This document shows, piece after piece, positions 1-8,149 of a stretch of 64,000 nt of DNA. The position numbers and the translations under genes are program-made. The notes beneath the pieces were generated by a model, which saw nothing but the letters and a program-made list of their open reading frames with translations, did no database searches and was not told the origin of the DNA. Location: contig NZ_LECZ01000027.1 of NCBI RefSeq assembly GCF_001022965.1, positions 558,001 to 622,000 on the forward strand. Direction: 5' to 3'. How positions within the stretch are numbered: position 1 is the first letter of the stretch; each line of letters starts with the position of its first letter. The stretch is from Enterobacter genomosp. O (GTDB lineage: Bacteria; Pseudomonadota; Gammaproteobacteria; Enterobacterales; Enterobacteriaceae).

Positions 1-757
1 CGGTGAGGTCGCGATAGTCGCAGAGCAGCACCTCAACCCGATCCTGCAGCCCGGCGCGGGCGATCCGCTCCGTCGCCCAGACGTATTGCTCCTGCGAGAG
101 CGTAGTGGTGGTCACCCGGCAGCCATAATGGCGGGCTGCGTATTCCGCCATCGCGCCCCAGCCGGTGCCGATTTCCAGCAGGTGATCGCCCGGGCTCAGC
201 GCCAGCTGTTCACACAGGCGCGCCATTTTGGCCTGCTGGGCCGCCGTGAGATCCTGCTCGTCAGCGGTAAACAGCGCGCTGGAGTAGAGCAGCTCTTTAT
301 CCAGGAAGTGGCTATAAAAGGTGTTGCCCAAATCGTAATGGGCCGCAATATTTTCGCGCGCCTGCGCCCGTGAGTTTCGCCGGGTCCAGTGGCGCAGCCG
401 CTCCAGCGGCCTGCCGAGCAGGCGAAACCCTTTTTCCAGACGGCCAAGCACCTCGCCGTTGAGCGCCAGCAGTTCCAGCAGCGGCGTGAGATGCGCGGTT
501 TCCCATTCGCCATCCATCCAGGCTTCTGCCGCGGCAAGGCTGCCGCCCGTTAAGACGCGCCAGTAGACGCCGGGCGAGAGGATCTGCACGTCGGCATGCA
601 GCGCGGAGGATGTCTCGCCAAAATGAAAGGTCTGCGCCCCTTCTCGCAGCGTGAGCGAGCCGCCGCGAATGCCGCTTAACAGCCTGAAAAGCAGCCAGCG
701 TGCGATGCGGACGTTGCGCGGGATATCGGGTTCTAGCGCAAAGACGGGATCGGTCAT
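1..757 (-). CDS. Cyclopropane-fatty-acyl-phospholipid synthase-like SAM methyltransferase (3' end outside window)
   Basis: Begins MTDPVFALEP at 757 and stays open to the window edge, so about 252 residues are visible and the C-terminus is missing. Residues about 160-180 carry a SAM-binding motif I (LLEIGTGWGAMAEYA), preceded by an AHYDLGN segment typical of the CFA synthase / mycolic acid methyltransferase family. Such enzymes methylate the double bond of membrane phospholipid acyl chains. It overlaps the DUF1365 gene in an ATGA junction and is the last visible gene of a five-gene operon. That context suggests a dedicated lipid modification rather than the housekeeping Cfa. Family is firm; substrate is unknown. 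Confidence 0.85.
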   Translation of the reverse strand, partial: MTDPVFALEPDIPRNVRIARWLLFRLLSGIRGGSLTLREGAQTFHFGETSSALHADVQILSPGVYWRVLTGGSLAAAEAWMDGEWETAHLTPLLELLALNGEVLGRLEKGFRLLGRPLERLRHWTRRNSRAQARENIAAHYDLGNTFYSHFLDKELLYSSALFTADEQDLTAAQQAKMARLCEQLALSPGDHLLEIGTGWGAMAEYAARHYGCRVTTTTLSQEQYVWATERIARAGLQDRVEVLLCDYRDLT

Positions 758-1476
758 GAGCGTTCACTCCTGCTGACGGGATGGTTATATAGCGGCATGC
801 GCTTGAGCCACAGGCGCAGCGCCTGCCAGTAAATGGCGAAAACGGTTTTCAGGGTCATCAGCGGGATGCGCAGCAGCAGCGAGCGCAGCGCCGGGCGGGT
901 CAGAGGCGCCCGGCGCAGGGCCAGCGTGGCGTCAAACACCTTCGCTTCCTGATGATTTTCAATGTGCATATGTAGCGTGTTGTCCGGGCTGTTAAAGCGC
1001 CAGTGGTAGATCATGTCCATCGGGTTGAAGGGGGAAACGTGAAACGCTTTTTCCGTGGGCTGCGCATCCTGCCCGTTGACGGCATAGTAATGACGCTCAT
1101 TCCACGGCGTATTGCGGACCTCAGCCAGCACCCAGCGCAGGGTTCCCTTCCCGTCATAGCAGTAGTAAAAATTGACCGGATTAAAATGCAGCCCGAAATA
1201 GCGCAGCTGCGTCAGGAGCATAACCCGCCCGTCCGGACGTTCCCCGGTCAGGCTCTCCAGCCTGCTCAGCGCGTTCTCCTTAAGCGGCGTGCCGAGGGGA
1301 TAGTCCGCGTCATGGAACGAGGCGGCGGCAAAGCGATTGCGCCGCACGCCGACGGAGGCCAGCAGCGGCAGTTCATCCAGATCCAGCCAGGCCATAAACA
1401 CGCTGTAGCTAAATTCATGGGTTTTCGGCTGAAGGCGACGGTGGCGTAATACGCCGTGATAGAGGCAGCTGTTCAT
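754..1476 (-). CDS. DUF1365 family protein
   Basis: 240 residues beginning MNSCLYHGVLRHRR, the usual opening of DUF1365 proteins (short basic start, then SYSVFMAWLDLDEL). There is no signal peptide or clear membrane span. The biochemical role is not established. The family is almost always encoded between an FAD-dependent amine-oxidase-like protein and a CFA-synthase-like methyltransferase, as here, so it is thought to act on unusual fatty acids. The start is one base away from the stop of the flavoprotein gene upstream and the stop overlaps the methyltransferase start, so translation of the three is probably coupled. Confidence 0.88.
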   Translation of the reverse strand: MNSCLYHGVLRHRRLQPKTHEFSYSVFMAWLDLDELPLLASVGVRRNRFAAASFHDADYPLGTPLKENALSRLESLTGERPDGRVMLLTQLRYFGLHFNPVNFYYCYDGKGTLRWVLAEVRNTPWNERHYYAVNGQDAQPTEKAFHVSPFNPMDMIYHWRFNSPDNTLHMHIENHQEAKVFDATLALRRAPLTRPALRSLLLRIPLMTLKTVFAIYWQALRLWLKRMPLYNHPVSRSERS

Positions 1477-1477
1477 C

Positions 1478-2737
1478 TCAGTTCCCCTCTCCGGCCGCTA
1501 TCGCATTGACCACGTCCAGCGCGCTGCGCACGCCATCTTCATGAAAACCGTTGTACCAGTAAGCCCCGCAGAACCAGCTCCGCCGCTGACCGTTGATCTC
1601 CCCGCGGCGCGCCTGCGCCCGCCAACTTTGCGGGTTAAACAGCGGATGTTCATAGATAAAGCGTTGCCAGACGAAGCGTTCGTCCACCGGCGTCTCCGGG
1701 TTGAGGGTGACGCAGAACAGCGGGCTGCCCGCAGGCAGCCCCTGCAGAATGTTCATGTTGTAGGTCACGCAGGCGCTGGCCTGCTCCCGATCGCTGAGGC
1801 GGTAGTTCCAGCTGGCCCATGCCCGCTGGCGCACCGGCAGCCAGCGCGGATCGCTGTGCAACACCACCTCGTTGCGCTGCCAGCCGATATCGCCCAGCAC
1901 CTCGCGCTCTGCGGGGGTCGGGTCGCTAAGCATGGCCAGCGCCTGGGCGGAGTGGCAGGCAAAAATCACCTGGTCGAAGGTATGGCTGGCATCGTCGAGC
2001 TGGAGGGTGATGCCATCCGCATGGCGTTTCACACGCTGAACAGGCGCGTTCAGGTGCAGCGTCAGACGATCGCCCAGCTTGTCGAGCATCGCGCGGATAT
2101 ACTCCCGCGAGCCGCCGGGGACGACGTACCACTGCGGGCGATGGGTGATATCCAGCAGGCCGTGGTGGTCAAAGAAGCGTAAAAAGAGCGGCAGCGGGAA
2201 ACGCTTCATCTCCTGCAGCGAGGATGACCAGATGGCGGCCCCCATCGGCAGAATGTAGTGGCGCGCAAAAAACGGCGTGAAGCCATGCTGGTCCAGAAAC
2301 GTCTGCAGCGTGGCGTTAGGGTCCACCTCCCCGTCCAACGCCGCTTTCGCCAGGCGATTGAAGCGGACGATCTCGCCCAGCAGCCGCCAGAATGTTGGAT
2401 TCACCAGGTTTCGGCGCTGGGCAAAGAGCGATGTCAGGGTGTGACCGTTGTACTCAAGCCCGGTCGCGGGATTGTGTACCGAAAAGCTCATCTGCGTTTT
2501 TTGCCCGCTGATGCCCAGCTCGCTGAGCAGGCCCATAAAGCGCGGATAGGTGCGGTCGTTGTAGACGATAAACCCGGTATCGATCGCATAGGTGCCCTGC
2601 GGCGTCGTCACGTCAACCGTTGCGGTATGCCCACCGGGCACGGATCCCGCTTCAAACAGGGTCACCTGATGGTGCCCGGCCAGCCGCCAGGCGCAGGTCA
2701 GCCCGGCGATGCCGCTGCCGATAATCGCAATCTTCAT
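1478..2737 (-). CDS. FAD-dependent amine oxidase-like flavoprotein
   Basis: 419 residues. The N-terminus is a Rossmann dinucleotide site (IIGSGIAGLTCAWRL at residues about 5-19) followed by the acidic residue FEAG and a GGHT motif, as in NAD(P)-binding Rossmann / amine-oxidase-like flavoproteins including phytoene-desaturase relatives. YAIDTGFIVYN near residue 50 is characteristic of the subgroup linked to CFA synthases. It probably oxidises or desaturates an acyl chain; the substrate is not known. It overlaps the upstream SDR gene by four bases (ATGA). Confidence 0.88.
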   Translation of the reverse strand: MKIAIIGSGIAGLTCAWRLAGHHQVTLFEAGSVPGGHTATVDVTTPQGTYAIDTGFIVYNDRTYPRFMGLLSELGISGQKTQMSFSVHNPATGLEYNGHTLTSLFAQRRNLVNPTFWRLLGEIVRFNRLAKAALDGEVDPNATLQTFLDQHGFTPFFARHYILPMGAAIWSSSLQEMKRFPLPLFLRFFDHHGLLDITHRPQWYVVPGGSREYIRAMLDKLGDRLTLHLNAPVQRVKRHADGITLQLDDASHTFDQVIFACHSAQALAMLSDPTPAEREVLGDIGWQRNEVVLHSDPRWLPVRQRAWASWNYRLSDREQASACVTYNMNILQGLPAGSPLFCVTLNPETPVDERFVWQRFIYEHPLFNPQSWRAQARRGEINGQRRSWFCGAYWYNGFHEDGVRSALDVVNAIAAGEGN

Positions 2738-3453
2738 GAACGCACCATCCTGCGCAGCAGCGCGCGCTGCAAAAACGCGGGTAGCCCGGAGAGCAGCCGC
2801 AAAATGAAGCCAAACCCGGACGGAAACGCGATGTGCATTTTCCCTGCCGCCAGCCCGGTACGGATCGCCCTAACCGCCTCGTCGACGTTCACCCTGCCCG
2901 GCATGGCAAAATCGTTTTTCCGCGTCAGGGGCGTATCAACAAAGCCCGGCGAGACAACCGTGACGGCAATGCCTTTTGGCTCCCAGTCGAGGTGCAGGCT
3001 CTCGGCAAACCAGCTCAGCGCCGCCTTGGACGCGCCGTAGGCCTCCGCGCGGGGAAAAGGCAGCCAGTGGGCCATCGAACTCACCAGGACCACGCGGTTG
3101 CCCGCAACCAGCTGCGGCTGCAGCGCCTCAAGGCAATTCACCGGGCCGAGGAAATTTGTCGCCATCACCCGCTCCACCAGCGCCGCGTCCACCACGCCCT
3201 GCTCGAGGTATTCGCAGGTCCCGGCGCAGAGAATAATCAGATCGGCATAGCTGCCGGTCAGAGCCTGGCGACAGGCGTCCCTGTCTGTCATATCGAACAG
3301 GCGAACGGTGAGATTGGGGCAGGTTTGATGCAGGGCTTCCAGGCGTGCCGGATCGCGCCCGCAGGCAATCACATGGTAGCCGTCAGCGGAATAGGATTTT
3401 GCCAGCCCGGCACCGATGCCCGAGCTTGCCCCGGTAATCAGCACCGTCTTCAT
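2734..3453 (-). CDS. Short-chain dehydrogenase/reductase
   Basis: 239 residues starting MKTVLITGASSGIG; the open frame runs further upstream but this start overlaps the preceding gene's stop by four bases (ATGA) and fits the classical SDR N-terminus. Cofactor motif TGASSGIG at about 7-14, a CAG in place of NNAG near 80, catalytic Ser in VSSMAH and YGASK with the Tyr-Lys pair near 148-152. Classical SDRs reduce or oxidise carbonyl/hydroxyl groups with NAD(P). It sits between an NTF2-like gene and the amine-oxidase-like flavoprotein and likely belongs to the same lipid-modification pathway; the substrate is unknown. Confidence 0.88.
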   Translation of the reverse strand: MKTVLITGASSGIGAGLAKSYSADGYHVIACGRDPARLEALHQTCPNLTVRLFDMTDRDACRQALTGSYADLIILCAGTCEYLEQGVVDAALVERVMATNFLGPVNCLEALQPQLVAGNRVVLVSSMAHWLPFPRAEAYGASKAALSWFAESLHLDWEPKGIAVTVVSPGFVDTPLTRKNDFAMPGRVNVDEAVRAIRTGLAAGKMHIAFPSGFGFILRLLSGLPAFLQRALLRRMVRS

Positions 3454-3884
3454 GATTTGACCCTCCGCTTCACGCCGCGCACCGCCCAGCCAAGTAGAGG
3501 AAGATGTTCGTAGATCATCTCTCCCGCATCGTAGTAGTCCCGCTGGCGCGTGATGAGATCGTTTTCCGTCTCCACCACTGAACACCCCGGCAGTTCGAGC
3601 GGCTCTCCTCCGGCAATGCGCGTGTGCGACCAGTGCATCACCCAGGTCACAGCAAAACGGCTGTCGCTGCACAAAGGCGGATCGATGGTAAAACGGCAAT
3701 GCTCGACGTTAGCCAGCAGATGGGTGAAGTAGCGCTGAAGCGCGAAAATCCCGTCATGCTCGCCAAACGGATCGATAAGCGTGGCATTTGAATGATAAAG
3801 CCCAGCCAGCGCAGACGGCGGCTGGCTATCCAGTGCGGCGTAGTACTCAACAAACCGACTCACGACAGAGGGCAAAGTGCTCAT
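3450..3884 (-). CDS. NTF2-like (SnoaL-type) protein, first gene of the lipid operon
   Basis: 144 residues, a single NTF2-like alpha+beta barrel domain (FVEYYAALD near the start, then alternating strands with VTWVMHW and GCSVVETENDLITRQRDYYD). Such folds serve as small isomerases, hydrolases or ligand-binding proteins; no specific activity can be assigned. It is the promoter-proximal gene of the operon 3884 to beyond 1; its stop overlaps the SDR start. About 250 bp of AT-rich sequence upstream should hold the promoter. Confidence 0.8.
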   Translation of the reverse strand: MSTLPSVVSRFVEYYAALDSQPPSALAGLYHSNATLIDPFGEHDGIFALQRYFTHLLANVEHCRFTIDPPLCSDSRFAVTWVMHWSHTRIAGGEPLELPGCSVVETENDLITRQRDYYDAGEMIYEHLPLLGWAVRGVKRRVKS

Positions 3885-4036
3885 GGGTCACATCCTGGCT
3901 GTAAACAACGTGGCGTTATCGCATAATTAAAACTTACACAATTAACGTTATTTGTCCAAGTTTGTGGCGATTTATTTTTTATTTTAAATAAATATCAATC
4001 GGTTGAGACGAGACAAAAAGAGAGGGTTTTGCAGGC

Positions 4037-4062
4037 CGAATAAGGCGTAGCCGCCACTCGAC
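4037..4062. repeat. Degenerate REP-like palindrome
   Basis: GGCCGAATAAGGCGTAGCCG followed by CCACTCGACC resembles the intact REP copy at 44724, with changes in the outer arms. It lies between the divergent lipid operon and the gene pair at 4144-5125. Confidence 0.4.
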
Positions 4063-4143
4063 CTTAACTTTCAGGTTATCCTTAAGGCAAACTCGCCGGG
4101 CATCTTCCAAGCTTATTCTTTTTAATTCATAAGGATGCCTGAC

Positions 4144-4341
4144 ATGAAACGTTTCTTTCTCTCCCTGTTCTCCAGCCCCGAATCCTTGCTTCAGGTAATG
4201 AGCCAGCAGGAAATTATTGAAGCCGTCGAAGATGGCGATCGCATCATCATCGACCAGGACGGGAACGCCTCGGTGAACTACAAAAGCAACGAGGTGCGGC
4301 AGGATTTTCTGCGTCACGTCGACACGCTGAAGAGGGCCTGA
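4144..4341 (+). CDS. Small conserved-looking protein of unknown function
   Basis: 65 residues starting MKRFFLSLFSSPESLL. The ATG at 4144 is preferred over the one at 4135 because AAGGA lies about 9 bases before it. The protein is amphipathic and acidic in the middle (EAVEDGDRIIIDQDGN), with no clear signal peptide or membrane span. The next gene starts one base after its stop, so the two form an operon. Not recognised; no function proposed. Confidence 0.65.
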   Translation: MKRFFLSLFSSPESLLQVMSQQEIIEAVEDGDRIIIDQDGNASVNYKSNEVRQDFLRHVDTLKRA

Positions 4342-4342
4342 T

Positions 4343-5125
4343 ATGGGAACGGCGATATTTATGGTGCTGATGGTATGCGGGTACTGGTACACCAGCCGCG
4401 ACCTGTCGACCCGCTTTAAAATCAAGCGTTCCTTCGGCTGGGACGTCTATTTTCTGGTTGCGCTGTATGGCTGTATTTTCGTTCTGCAGGGCGTGATTGC
4501 CACGGGGCTGCTCTGGCTGCTGCTGCTCGGCCTGTCCGCCGCTAACAACGCTTTCCACTTCGCCTCACCGAAATATACCGACTGGCAAATCGACTTTATG
4601 AACTGGAGTTTTTTAGGCATTCAGGCGCCGGTGGTGGTTATGCTGGCGTTTGCCATCCTGTTTTGCCTCTACCGCTCTAACTGGGCGGGCAGCGCCAGGC
4701 TGGACGGTGAAAGCCGGAAAAAGCTCTACAAACGCCTTGCCCAGTCGAGCGGGATAGAACAACTGCTGTACCAGTGCATGGAGCAAGGCGAGCTGGCGCA
4801 GGTCACCCTCCGGTCGAGGCGGATTTACATCGGCATGATCCACACCGCGACGCTGGAATATGAAAAAACGGCGAATATCGTGCTAATCCCGATGTTAAGC
4901 GGGTACAGGGACGAGAAGACGATGAACCTGCGCATCGAGAATAATTACAGCAGGTGGTATGCGGAGCACGACATTACGCTCGACTCGGAACCCCGCAGCG
5001 CGATGTCATTCCGAAAGGTGATTTTACTCAATCAGATTGAGAGCCTCTCACTGTTCGATCCCGCCAGCGCCAGCGCGCTGTCGCTGGCACAGCAGGACAC
5101 GCTTTCTAAAGAGGCATCCCCATAA
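4343..5125 (+). CDS. Membrane protein of unknown function
   Basis: 260 residues with three hydrophobic segments at about 2-16, 34-64 and 92-110, then a roughly 150-residue soluble C-terminal domain without a motif I recognise. That domain contains TLRSRRIYIGMIH and NIVLIPMLSGYRDEKTM, which look like a small beta-rich module. It directly follows the 65-residue gene (GAGG before the ATG). Its 3' end overlaps the convergent GNAT gene by 20 bases. Real gene by length, codon use and coupling; function unknown. Confidence 0.75.
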   Translation: MGTAIFMVLMVCGYWYTSRDLSTRFKIKRSFGWDVYFLVALYGCIFVLQGVIATGLLWLLLLGLSAANNAFHFASPKYTDWQIDFMNWSFLGIQAPVVVMLAFAILFCLYRSNWAGSARLDGESRKKLYKRLAQSSGIEQLLYQCMEQGELAQVTLRSRRIYIGMIHTATLEYEKTANIVLIPMLSGYRDEKTMNLRIENNYSRWYAEHDITLDSEPRSAMSFRKVILLNQIESLSLFDPASASALSLAQQDTLSKEASP

Positions 5126-5618
5126 TTCTGAGAATGCTCTGCTGAGAAGCGGTTGCGAAAACAACGTCCTTCAGGCAGAGCATGCCCTGCTTTTGATAGA
5201 ACCGGAAGGCGCCCGCGTTCTGCTCAAGCACTTCCAGCCAGAGATAGGTTTTCCCCTTGCTTCGGGCCATATCGATGATTTCGTTGAACATGACCTGCCC
5301 ATAGTTCTTGCCGGTTTCAGCAGGATCAAGGTAGAGCTTGTTGAGGAGCACGCCCTGCCTATCCGTTTCTGGAATCTTGGCCTCCCAGGTCACTTTCATG
5401 AACCCCACGGGGCGGTCAGTTTCTGCCACCAACCAGGAAACCTGGCTCTCGGTCAGGCTCTGCTCAATGACGGAAGAGGCATACTCGGCGTCCAGGAAGT
5501 CCTTCATCTCTGCGTCTGATACCCACAGATGCTGAAAATGGGCGGGATAGATGCGGTATCCCAGCTCGCTTAAGCGTGCTGCATCGGCCCCGGTGGCCTG
5601 GCGAATACGAAACGTCAT
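5106..5618 (-). CDS. GNAT family N-acetyltransferase
   Basis: 170 residues, one GNAT domain: substrate-side N-terminus (IRQATGADAARLSELGY), strand WLVAETDRPVGFMKV, then LNKLYLDPAETGKNYGQVMF, a variant of the acetyl-CoA motif A, and WLEVLEQNAGAFRFYQKQGM, the typical motif B. It should transfer an acetyl group from acetyl-CoA to an amine; the acceptor is unknown. AAGGAG precedes the start by 6 bases. Convergent with the membrane protein gene and upstream of, but probably separate from, the HxlR regulator. Confidence 0.88.
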   Translation of the reverse strand: MTFRIRQATGADAARLSELGYRIYPAHFQHLWVSDAEMKDFLDAEYASSVIEQSLTESQVSWLVAETDRPVGFMKVTWEAKIPETDRQGVLLNKLYLDPAETGKNYGQVMFNEIIDMARSKGKTYLWLEVLEQNAGAFRFYQKQGMLCLKDVVFATASQQSILRIMGMPL

Positions 5619-5654
5619 GGGGTTCTCCTTGCTAATAAACCTCGCTGACCCGCT

Positions 5655-5993
5655 TTACATGCTAGCGTAAGTCTCGCGTTTTTCTGCCCATTTCAGCATG
5701 GCATCAAGCGCTGGGCACAGTGCCTGCCCCCATTCGGTGAGACGATATTCCACTTTCGGCGGCACCTGAGGGTAGACCATCCGAGAAACGATACCGTCGG
5801 ACTCGAGTTGTCGAAGCTGCTGCGCCAGCATCTTCTGGGAAATACCGGGGATCAGTTTTTCGAAATCAGAGTAGCGCTGCACTTTCCCGTCGAAAAGATG
5901 AAAAAGAATGATTAATTTCCAGCGGCCTTCCAGCAGCCGTAATACTTGTTCCACGCCGCTTGCAGCAGATTCAGGACTATATAACTTACTCAT
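5655..5993 (-). CDS. HxlR-family transcriptional regulator
   Basis: 112 residues, a single winged helix of the HxlR type: LLEGRWKLIILFHLFDGKVQRYSDFEKLIPGIS at about 20-52 and the QKMLAQQLRQLESDGIVSR recognition helix and wing. HxlR proteins often sense electrophiles or oxidants through an N-terminal Cys; no Cys is present in the N-terminal 20 residues here, so a thiol switch is unlikely. Divergent from the SDR gene at 6084 with 90 bp between; it most likely controls that gene and itself. Confidence 0.88.
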   Translation of the reverse strand: MSKLYSPESAASGVEQVLRLLEGRWKLIILFHLFDGKVQRYSDFEKLIPGISQKMLAQQLRQLESDGIVSRMVYPQVPPKVEYRLTEWGQALCPALDAMLKWAEKRETYASM

Positions 5994-6083
5994 AATTTAG
6001 TAACTCACTTTTTCGTGCGTACTAGTAAATTTATCAGTCTATGTTGAATATACCTGTACTGTAAATAACGGGAGTTATAGGTC

Positions 6084-6863
6084 ATGTCATTAGTTATTGA
6101 TTTCACAGGTAAACGCGTGCTTGTTACCGCTGGCACAAAGGGGCTCGGAAAAGCAGTCGTCGGGCTTTTAAAACAACTCGGTGCAACGGTATTCACCACG
6201 GCGCGCCACGAACCCGATCAAAATATCGCAGATGCTTTCGTAGCCGCTGACCTTACGACGGTCGCGGGATGTACCTCAGTTGCATCAGCGGTTCAGGAAC
6301 AGATGGGAGGTGCCGACGTGATTATCCATGTTGCAGGCGGTTCAACCTCACCTGGCGGCGGTTTTGCTGCGCTTGGCGAAGAAGCGTGGCAGCAGGAGCT
6401 CAACCTCAATTTGTTGCCTGCCGTACGCTTAGATCGCGCCCTGCTTCCAGGAATGCTCGCGCAGGGAAATGGGGTGATTATTCACGTGACGTCTATTCAG
6501 CGCGAATTGCCGTTACCGGAATCAACAACGGGTTATGCGGCGGCTAAAGCAGCCCTCTCAACCTACAGTAAAAGTCTTTCAAAGGAAGTCTCGCCGAAGG
6601 GTATTCGGGTGGTGCGCGTGGCACCCGGCTGGATCGAAACCGAAGCTGCGGTGGCGCTAGCTGAGAGGCTGGCAACCCAGGCAGGAACAGATTACGAAGG
6701 CGGTAAGCAGATCATTATGAAATCGTTGGGTGGAATACCGCTCGGACGCCCTGCCAAACCGATTGAAGTGGCTAACCTCATCGTCTTCCTCGCGTCATCT
6801 CATGCTGCGAGTATTACCGGCACTGAATTTGTAGTTGACGGCGGTACCATCCCGACAGTGTGA
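6084..6863 (+). CDS. SDR family oxidoreductase
   Basis: 259 residues. Cofactor loop TAGTKGLG at 16-23 (usual TGxxxGxG with A for G), HVAGG in place of NNAGG near 92, catalytic Ser in VTSIQ, then GYAAAK with the Tyr and Lys, and C-terminal [16 protein letters not shown] typical of classical tetrameric SDRs. Divergent from the HxlR regulator, an arrangement common for inducible detoxifying reductases. Substrate unknown. Confidence 0.9.
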   Translation: MSLVIDFTGKRVLVTAGTKGLGKAVVGLLKQLGATVFTTARHEPDQNIADAFVAADLTTVAGCTSVASAVQEQMGGADVIIHVAGGSTSPGGGFAALGEEAWQQELNLNLLPAVRLDRALLPGMLAQGNGVIIHVTSIQRELPLPESTTGYAAAKAALSTYSKSLSKEVSPKGIRVVRVAPGWIETEAAVALAERLATQAGTDYEGGKQIIMKSLGGIPLGRPAKPIEVANLIVFLASSHAASITGTEFVVDGGTIPTV

Positions 6864-6914
6864 CGCGGGTGCTTAATCGGCTCGGGATGAGGGCTGATTA
6901 AGCACAGGGGAATA

Positions 6915-7478
6915 TTATTGGCCCGTCAGTTTTTCTAAACCTGTTTTTAACGCGTGTATTACCATGTCTGAATCCATTCCCATTTGTGCATGAATAATCG
7001 CCCCGTCAACAAGCATCATGATGTCATTACAGATCTGTTCATCCGTTATACCGGTGAGCATGCCGATTTTTTTCTTTGTTTCTGCTTTATGGTCGCGGCA
7101 AATCTCTTTAATTTCACTTTCAATATCTTCGGATTTTGCCTCTGCGCTGGCGTTAATAAACGCGCAGCCGTGAAACTCGGGCGAAACAAACCATTCATGA
7201 AGCGTTGCGGATAATGCACCAGACGCCGTCAGGCCTGCGTCGAGATGTCGACGCAGCGTGGTTTCAAACCAGTTAATCCATATTTCATGCCGGTACTGTA
7301 AATAGGCAAGAATAAGTAAGCTTTTACTCGGAAAATGGCGATAAAACGTCACCTTCGTCACTTTCGCCTCTTTAATCAGCGTATCTACCCCCGTCGCTTT
7401 GAAACCCGTGGAATAAAATAGATCGTGCGCCGTAATTAATATTTTATCCCTGACGCTGATTTTTTTATCGTTACTCAT
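6915..7478 (-). CDS. TetR/AcrR family repressor
   Basis: 187 residues from the ATG at 7478 (a GTG five codons upstream is possible). N-terminal HTH with FYSTGFKATGVDTLIKEAKVTKVTFYRHFPSKS at about 20-52, followed by an all-helical ligand domain. It is divergent from the DUF1348 gene at 7598. The perfect inverted repeat at 7555-7572, just after that gene's promoter, is the likely operator. Ligand unknown. Confidence 0.9.
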   Translation of the reverse strand: MSNDKKISVRDKILITAHDLFYSTGFKATGVDTLIKEAKVTKVTFYRHFPSKSLLILAYLQYRHEIWINWFETTLRRHLDAGLTASGALSATLHEWFVSPEFHGCAFINASAEAKSEDIESEIKEICRDHKAETKKKIGMLTGITDEQICNDIMMLVDGAIIHAQMGMDSDMVIHALKTGLEKLTGQ

Positions 7479-7518
7479 GACGGGTGTATTCACTTTTCGG
7501 CAGCCTCTAAAAGGAGTG

Positions 7519-7547
7519 TTGACAGCGTTATTTTTCAGGCATAGATT
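7519..7547 (+). promoter_or_regulatory. Sigma-70 promoter for the DUF1348 gene
   Basis: TTGACA at 7519-7524, a 17-base spacer, and TAGATT at 7542-7547. The -35 is a perfect consensus. The predicted start near 7554 falls at the edge of the palindrome at 7555-7572. Confidence 0.7.
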
Positions 7548-7554
7548 AGCGCAA

Positions 7555-7572
7555 GTAGACAGACCTGTCTAC
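7555..7572. promoter_or_regulatory. TetR operator candidate
   Basis: Perfect inverted repeat GTAGACAG-AC-CTGTCTAC, 8-bp arms, 2-bp centre. It lies directly downstream of the -10 box, where a bound repressor would block initiation. A further half-like CAGACAG follows near 7583. The divergent TetR (6915-7478) is the obvious ligand-controlled binder. Confidence 0.65.
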
Positions 7573-7597
7573 ATAATAACAGACAGAGGTAATCGCA

Positions 7598-8065
7598 ATG
7601 AACGCACGCCCTCCTTTACCGCCCTTCACGCGTGAAAGCGCCATCGAAAAAGTCAGACTGGCAGAAGACGGCTGGAATAGCCGCGACCCGGCGAAAGTCG
7701 CGCTGGCCTATACGCTGGATACCCAATGGCGCAACCGCGCGGAGTTCGCCACCAACCGTGAAGAGGCGCAGGCGTTTCTGGAGCGGAAATGGAAAAAAGA
7801 GCTCGATTATCGTCTGATTAAAGAGCTCTGGGCGTTTACGGATAACCGCATCGCCGTTCGCTATGCCTATGAATGGCATGATGATTCCGGCAACTGGTTC
7901 CGCTCTTACGGTAATGAAAACTGGGAGTTTGAACCGGACGGACTGATGAAGCGCCGTTTTGCCTGCGTAAACGATATGCCGATAAAAGCCGCTGAGCGAC
8001 TGTTCCACTGGCCGCTGGGCAGACGCCCGGACGATCACCCCTCATTGAGCGATCTGGGGTTATAG
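7598..8065 (+). CDS. DUF1348 / NTF2-like protein
   Basis: 155 residues; matches the DUF1348 pattern ([17 protein letters not shown], then [22 protein letters not shown], and [12 protein letters not shown]). This is a soluble NTF2-fold family of unknown reaction, frequently placed next to a TetR gene and induced by xenobiotics or electrophiles. GAGG lies about 7 bases before the ATG. Under the promoter and palindrome described at 7519-7572. Confidence 0.88.
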   Translation: MNARPPLPPFTRESAIEKVRLAEDGWNSRDPAKVALAYTLDTQWRNRAEFATNREEAQAFLERKWKKELDYRLIKELWAFTDNRIAVRYAYEWHDDSGNWFRSYGNENWEFEPDGLMKRRFACVNDMPIKAAERLFHWPLGRRPDDHPSLSDLGL

Positions 8066-8067
8066 TT

Positions 8068-8107
8068 TTGTCACCAAAATAAGAGATAGCGCGCATTTCG
8101 GTGACAA
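8068..8107. repeat. Inverted repeat between DUF1348 and PTS IIB genes
   Basis: Perfect 8-bp arms TTGTCACC (8068-8075) and GGTGACAA (8100-8107) with a 24-base centre. Arm centres are 32 bp apart, about three helical turns, so it could be a bipartite operator rather than a hairpin. Function not known. Confidence 0.4.
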
Positions 8108-8149
8108 CCTCAGGACTACCCTATGAGCGGTTTTCAGGAGGAACAAAAT

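Noticed and set aside
196..767. Open frames at 196-537 and 312-767, minus strand
   Set aside because: They are other frames of the CFA-like methyltransferase, whose true frame (start 757) runs off the window and carries the SAM motif.
3979..4425. 148-codon minus-strand frame
   Set aside because: It covers the coupled gene pair starting at 4144 in antisense, has no ribosome site and no family features.
5994..6083. HxlR operator in the 90-bp divergent region
   Set aside because: AGTAA-type half repeats are present, but no dyad clear enough to report as a site.
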